From Flavobacteriales bacterium (GTDB lineage Bacteria; Bacteroidota; Bacteroidia; Flavobacteriales_E; Vicingaceae): 9,045 nt of DNA. The position numbers and the translations under genes were made by a program. The stretch covers positions 1 to 9,045 of the forward strand of contig JAESUI010000006.1 of assembly GCA_016763135.1 (NCBI GenBank). The letters are read 5' to 3'. The notes below the pieces were generated by a model. That model saw only the letters and a list, made by a program, of their open reading frames with translations. It ran no database searches and was not told the DNA's origin. Shown in pieces: positions 7,101-9,045 of this stretch (positions within the stretch are counted from its first letter, which is position 1; each line of letters begins with the position of its first letter).

Positions 7101-7291
7101 TGCTAACGTTTAGTATATGAAACGTTGGGCAGTTGATTAGTATTTACGTTTCAGTTTAGCACTTAGCCAAATTTACAATTTTTCTTTAAATAAATAATCC
7201 GCAAAATTTAAAATTTTTCGGACTTTATAAATTGCACTGAACTTTGATTTAAGCACCAAAACCCTTATTGTTTATACACTTTGTTGTAGCC
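7101..7291 (-). repeat. attC-like structured element A, after the membrane-protein gene
   Basis: Read on the minus strand it opens with GGCTACAACAAAGTGTATAA (7291-7272) and closes with CATATACTAAACGTTAGCA (7119-7101). At its centre is a near-perfect hairpin: TCCGCAAAATTT (7198-7209) pairs with AAATTTTTCGGA (7211-7222) except for one position, around a single A. Two copies of a TTTA(A)GCAC motif (7154-7161 and 7247-7255) lie on either side. At 191 bases it is longer than the other two elements and its interior is different, so it belongs to another sub-type. I recall near-identical sequences with this interior in other Flavobacteriales genomes. Confidence 0.55.
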
Positions 7292-7297
7292 AGTTTT

Positions 7298-8002
7298 TTA
7301 TCTCATCCAACCTTCCACAACGTAATTTCTTTCAGTTATTTTAAAATCTTTATTTCCATTTAATGGTTCAAACCATAATTCAATTCTTGCTCCATATTTA
7401 TCTCCCCAAGAACCTTCATAAATTGTAAACTCTCCTTTATAAAATTTTTGGTCAATATTTATTACCTTAATTTTTGAACGTACTTTCATTCGTTCTTCTG
7501 ATAACCTGTCGTTAGAAGTTACTTCAAATGCTTTTATGTAGAAACTTCCTAATTCGGTAGTTTTATAGTCTGTGAAATAATTATAAATTCCAGGTTGAGA
7601 ATATGCTCCTAAAACCAAGTCAAATTTTTCTAATTCCGTTTCTGTTAGTTCGGTTTCTATAGGTTCATAAATTTCTAAATTTTTTGGAATCTTTTTATTC
7701 GCTCCATAATAGTCTGGTGGCGAAAAAGTAAATATAATAATTACATAAAAAAACAGAAATGCAGAAATCAATATTTGTGGTATCAGGTAATACCATTTTT
7801 TAATTATTATTTGAACTATAGCAGAAATAAGGTTGCCTAAAATATTGACAAAAAAGATTATTAGTGATAGGTCAATAATCGAATCATTTTTCAATGCGCT
7901 TCCTAATAGAAATACTCCAAAAGAGATTAAATAAGATGCAATTGGAATCCACCAAACTTTGAAGTATTTGTAAATTGTATTCTTAACTTTTTTTAAATTC
8001 AT
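7298..8002 (-). CDS. Three-helix membrane protein of unknown function with an extracytoplasmic domain
   Basis: The 234 residues start at the ATG whose first base is 8002. Three hydrophobic segments are clear: about 17-36, 43-66 and 71-94. The first is preceded by a basic stretch (KKVKNTIYKYFK). After FTFSPPDYYGANKKIPKNLE (91-110), the remaining 130 residues form a soluble domain, with conserved-looking blocks EKFDLVLGAYSQPGIYNYFTDYK, EVTSNDRLSEERM and FTIYEGSWGDKYGARIELWF, ending in VVEGWMR. I recall homologues with the same blocks in other Bacteroidota, all of unknown function. It occupies one unit of the cassette-like array. No Bacteroidota promoter box lies between its start and element B, so it may depend on read-through transcription. 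Confidence 0.8.
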   Translation of the reverse strand: MNLKKVKNTIYKYFKVWWIPIASYLISFGVFLLGSALKNDSIIDLSLIIFFVNILGNLISAIVQIIIKKWYYLIPQILISAFLFFYVIIIFTFSPPDYYGANKKIPKNLEIYEPIETELTETELEKFDLVLGAYSQPGIYNYFTDYKTTELGSFYIKAFEVTSNDRLSEERMKVRSKIKVINIDQKFYKGEFTIYEGSWGDKYGARIELWFEPLNGNKDFKITERNYVVEGWMR

Positions 8003-8030
8003 TTTTGATTCGGAATGCTTTTTTCAAATT

Positions 8031-8160
8031 GGCTACAACGTGTTGTGTATGATTTGTTACGGGAAATCAGTTATGATTTTCCGATGAAGGACTAAGTTAA
8101 TTAATTCCAAGGATTTTCCGATAGGGAAATCAGAAGTAATTAATTATACACGTTGTTACC
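8031..8160 (-). repeat. attC-like structured element B, between the lipoprotein and membrane-protein genes
   Basis: The ends are inverted repeats: ACAACGTG (8035-8042) with CACGTTGT (8149-8156), and TGTATGATT (8046-8054) with AATTATACA (8142-8150) except for one base. The left arm has five extra bases that would bulge out. The interior contains GGGAAATCAG twice (8061-8070, 8124-8133) and GATTTTCCGAT twice (8075-8085, 8112-8122), arranged as two small hairpins facing opposite ways. At 130 bases, with bulged and unpaired central parts, it resembles an integron attC in size and layout. Confidence 0.6.
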
Positions 8161-8168
8161 TAACGGTT

Positions 8169-8789
8169 TTACATTCCGACATAATCCGCTTCTTTAATTT
8201 CTAAATTCCCAATTCGATTATCATTTATTTTAATAGAATACCAGACTCTCCATTGATTGTCAGTATCAGGAACAGCCAAGTCAGAAGTTATGTAAAAAGT
8301 ATTTCCTAAAATACTATCAATTTTGGTTGAGAAAAGATTGCATTCTGCATAAAATTCAGGAATCAAATATTTTTCAAAATCAGTTCGGTCGATTTGTTTT
8401 CTGTCAACAATTGAGTCAGTTAAAAGTTTAAAATCAGTTACCATTTTGTGAGAATGGTCTAAATATGCCTGTTCTTCTCCTGATGCTAAATTCCTAACGA
8501 TTGAACTATCATTTAAACTATATGTTTTTAATTCAAGAGTATATTTTAGCTCCGAAATTTTGAACTCCCTTTTATTGGAAATTGTGTCTGATACTAATGC
8601 CCAATAATTATTAATTGTATCCTTTTTCTTTTTTGATTGGACAATTTCTAATTCAGCGTTTAGTTTCGAATCCATTTCAGTTTTTGAAACAGTTTTTTGT
8701 TTAAATTCAGATTGAATTTTGTCTGATTTTTTTCGATCACAACTTGATAAAATCGAAATTGTAAATATTAAAATAAGGAGCTGTTTCAT
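8169..8789 (-). CDS. Predicted lipoprotein of unknown function
   Basis: The 206 residues start at the ATG whose first base is 8789. The N-terminus MKQLLILIFTISILSSC is a lipoprotein signal with lipobox LSSC and the modified Cys at 17, so the mature protein should be anchored to a membrane facing the periplasm or the cell surface. A charged, Lys-rich linker (18-58) follows. The main domain (about 60-206) includes YWALVSDTISNKREFKISE, NLASGEEQAYLDHSHKM (100-116) and a C-terminal strand region with WRVWYSIKINDN. No family or catalytic motif is recognisable. It is the second unit of the cassette-like array, and its stop lies 8 bases before element B. Confidence 0.78.
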   Translation of the reverse strand: MKQLLILIFTISILSSCDRKKSDKIQSEFKQKTVSKTEMDSKLNAELEIVQSKKKKDTINNYWALVSDTISNKREFKISELKYTLELKTYSLNDSSIVRNLASGEEQAYLDHSHKMVTDFKLLTDSIVDRKQIDRTDFEKYLIPEFYAECNLFSTKIDSILGNTFYITSDLAVPDTDNQWRVWYSIKINDNRIGNLEIKEADYVGM

Positions 8790-8808
8790 TTCTTTTTATC
8801 AACTGTTT

Positions 8809-8940
8809 GGTAACGTCTTCGTGTATGATTGCGTTGCGTGTTTAGGTAACTAATTTAGCAAAAGAAAACGAGTCAGATGAAAATCCGCAGGATTTTCCAA
8901 GTAATCATTGCACTAGCAATGAATTATACACGTTGTTGGC
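8809..8940 (-). repeat. attC-like structured element C, between the right-edge gene and the lipoprotein gene
   Basis: It shares AATTATACACGTTGTT (8922-8937) exactly with element B (8142-8157), GTGTATGATT (8821-8830) with B (8045-8054), and AGGATTTTCC (8889-8898) with B (8110-8119). Inside are two perfect hairpins: GAAAATCC/GGATTTTC (8879-8886, 8890-8897, loop GCA) and TCATTG/CAATGA (8905-8910, 8917-8922, loop CACTAG). Its length, 132 bases, is close to that of B. The shared ends with a different interior are what one expects of related but independently acquired cassette sites. Confidence 0.6.
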
Positions 8941-8948
8941 AAATCGTT

Positions 8949-9045
8949 TTATTTAACTCCAAAACTATTTAGAGTGTCATTCTTTAAAATCAGATATGAG
9001 TGGTTTAGATATATAGTATCTCCATTTCTTTTAAAATTATCAGAA
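8949..9045 (-). CDS. C-terminal fragment of a gene entering from the right edge
   Basis: Reading the minus strand from 9044, one frame is open for 31 codons and ends in TAA at 8951-8949. The peptide includes NGDTIYLNHSYLILKNDTLN and ends SFGVK. The frame one base earlier stops at once, and I chose this one because its stop lies 8 bases before element C, the same layout as the other two genes. It is too short to assign a family; the next cassette in the array is the natural interpretation. Confidence 0.5.
   Translation of the reverse strand, partial: SDNFKRNGDTIYLNHSYLILKNDTLNSFGVK

Larger units (their letters stand above)
7101..9045 (-). mobile_element. Candidate integron-like gene cassette array without a visible integrase (CALIN-like)
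   Basis: Three minus-strand genes alternate with three structured spacers (7101-7291, 8031-8160, 8809-8940). Reading the minus strand, each gene's stop is followed after about 6-10 bases by a spacer beginning like ACAACGTGTATAATT, and the spacers end in ...CATACAC...GTT. The outermost variable bases are complementary across each gene: GTTGTAGCCA (7283-7292) with TGGCTACAAC (8030-8039), and GTTACC (8155-8160) with GGTAAC (8809-8814). Integron cassettes have exactly this property because the site is split at G^TT on integration. Implied cassettes are 8038-7107 and 8813-8039. The core bases fit the RYYYAAC/GTTRRRY consensus poorly, and the window holds no integrase, so this is a strong analogy, not proof. 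Confidence 0.5.

Noticed and set aside
7283..8039. The membrane-protein gene as a transposon or MITE-like unit with terminal inverted repeats
   Set aside because: The flanking inverted repeats are real, but no transposase or target-site duplication is visible, and the neighbouring gene shows the same layout with different end bases. Cassette-type sites explain this better.
8031..8940. CRISPR array (short repeats near 8142-8157 and 8922-8937)
   Set aside because: The repeated pieces are about 780 bases apart with genes between them, and there is no regular repeat-spacer pattern or cas gene.

Overview
The window looks like a chromosome piece from a low-GC (about one third G+C by eye) member of the Bacteroidota, most likely the Flavobacteriales. 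Supporting points: TAnnTTTG/TAnnTTCG-type promoter boxes in place of E. coli-like -10/-35 boxes; almost no Shine-Dalgarno sequences; secreted proteins whose signal peptides end in ...GQ or ...AQ; and a dxr-OmpA-rseP gene order. I cannot name the genus. No tRNA, rRNA, CRISPR, transposase or integrase gene is visible.

Left part (1-6886) is housekeeping and envelope biology. A secreted or surface protein gene runs off the left edge on the minus strand. A divergent 228-bp gap separates it from a plus-strand run: an exported vWA-domain protein (559-1887); dxr of the MEP isoprenoid pathway (1939-3108); an exported OmpA-like peptidoglycan-binding protein that probably starts at a GTG one base after dxr (3110-3958); the RseP-type site-2 protease (4004-5329); an exported protein of unknown function (5450-6274); and, starting at the very next base, a NodB-type polysaccharide deacetylase (6275-6886). 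Most of these products act in or on the envelope. A copy of a repeat resembling a common dispersed palindrome lies directly upstream of dxr and appears to supply its only Shine-Dalgarno-like sequence.

Middle (6887-7297) has no gene. It holds a stem-loop after the deacetylase gene, an AT-rich stretch with a 12-bp palindrome and a short direct repeat, and the first of three structured spacers.

Right part (7101-9045) is an accessory array on the minus strand: the tail of a third gene, a predicted lipoprotein gene, and a three-helix membrane protein gene. Each gene ends about 6-10 bases before a 130-190-bp imperfect palindrome whose ends resemble ACAACGTGTATAATT. The key observation is that the variable end bases of these palindromes match perfectly across each gene, not across each palindrome. 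Integron gene cassettes show this, because a cassette's recombination site is split when the circle integrates. The best reading is a cluster of attC-like sites without an integrase in view (CALIN-like), with divergent core sites. This is the most interesting part of the window. A second point of interest is the deacetylase, in which the first Asp of the catalytic TFDDGP motif is Gly through what would be one base change.
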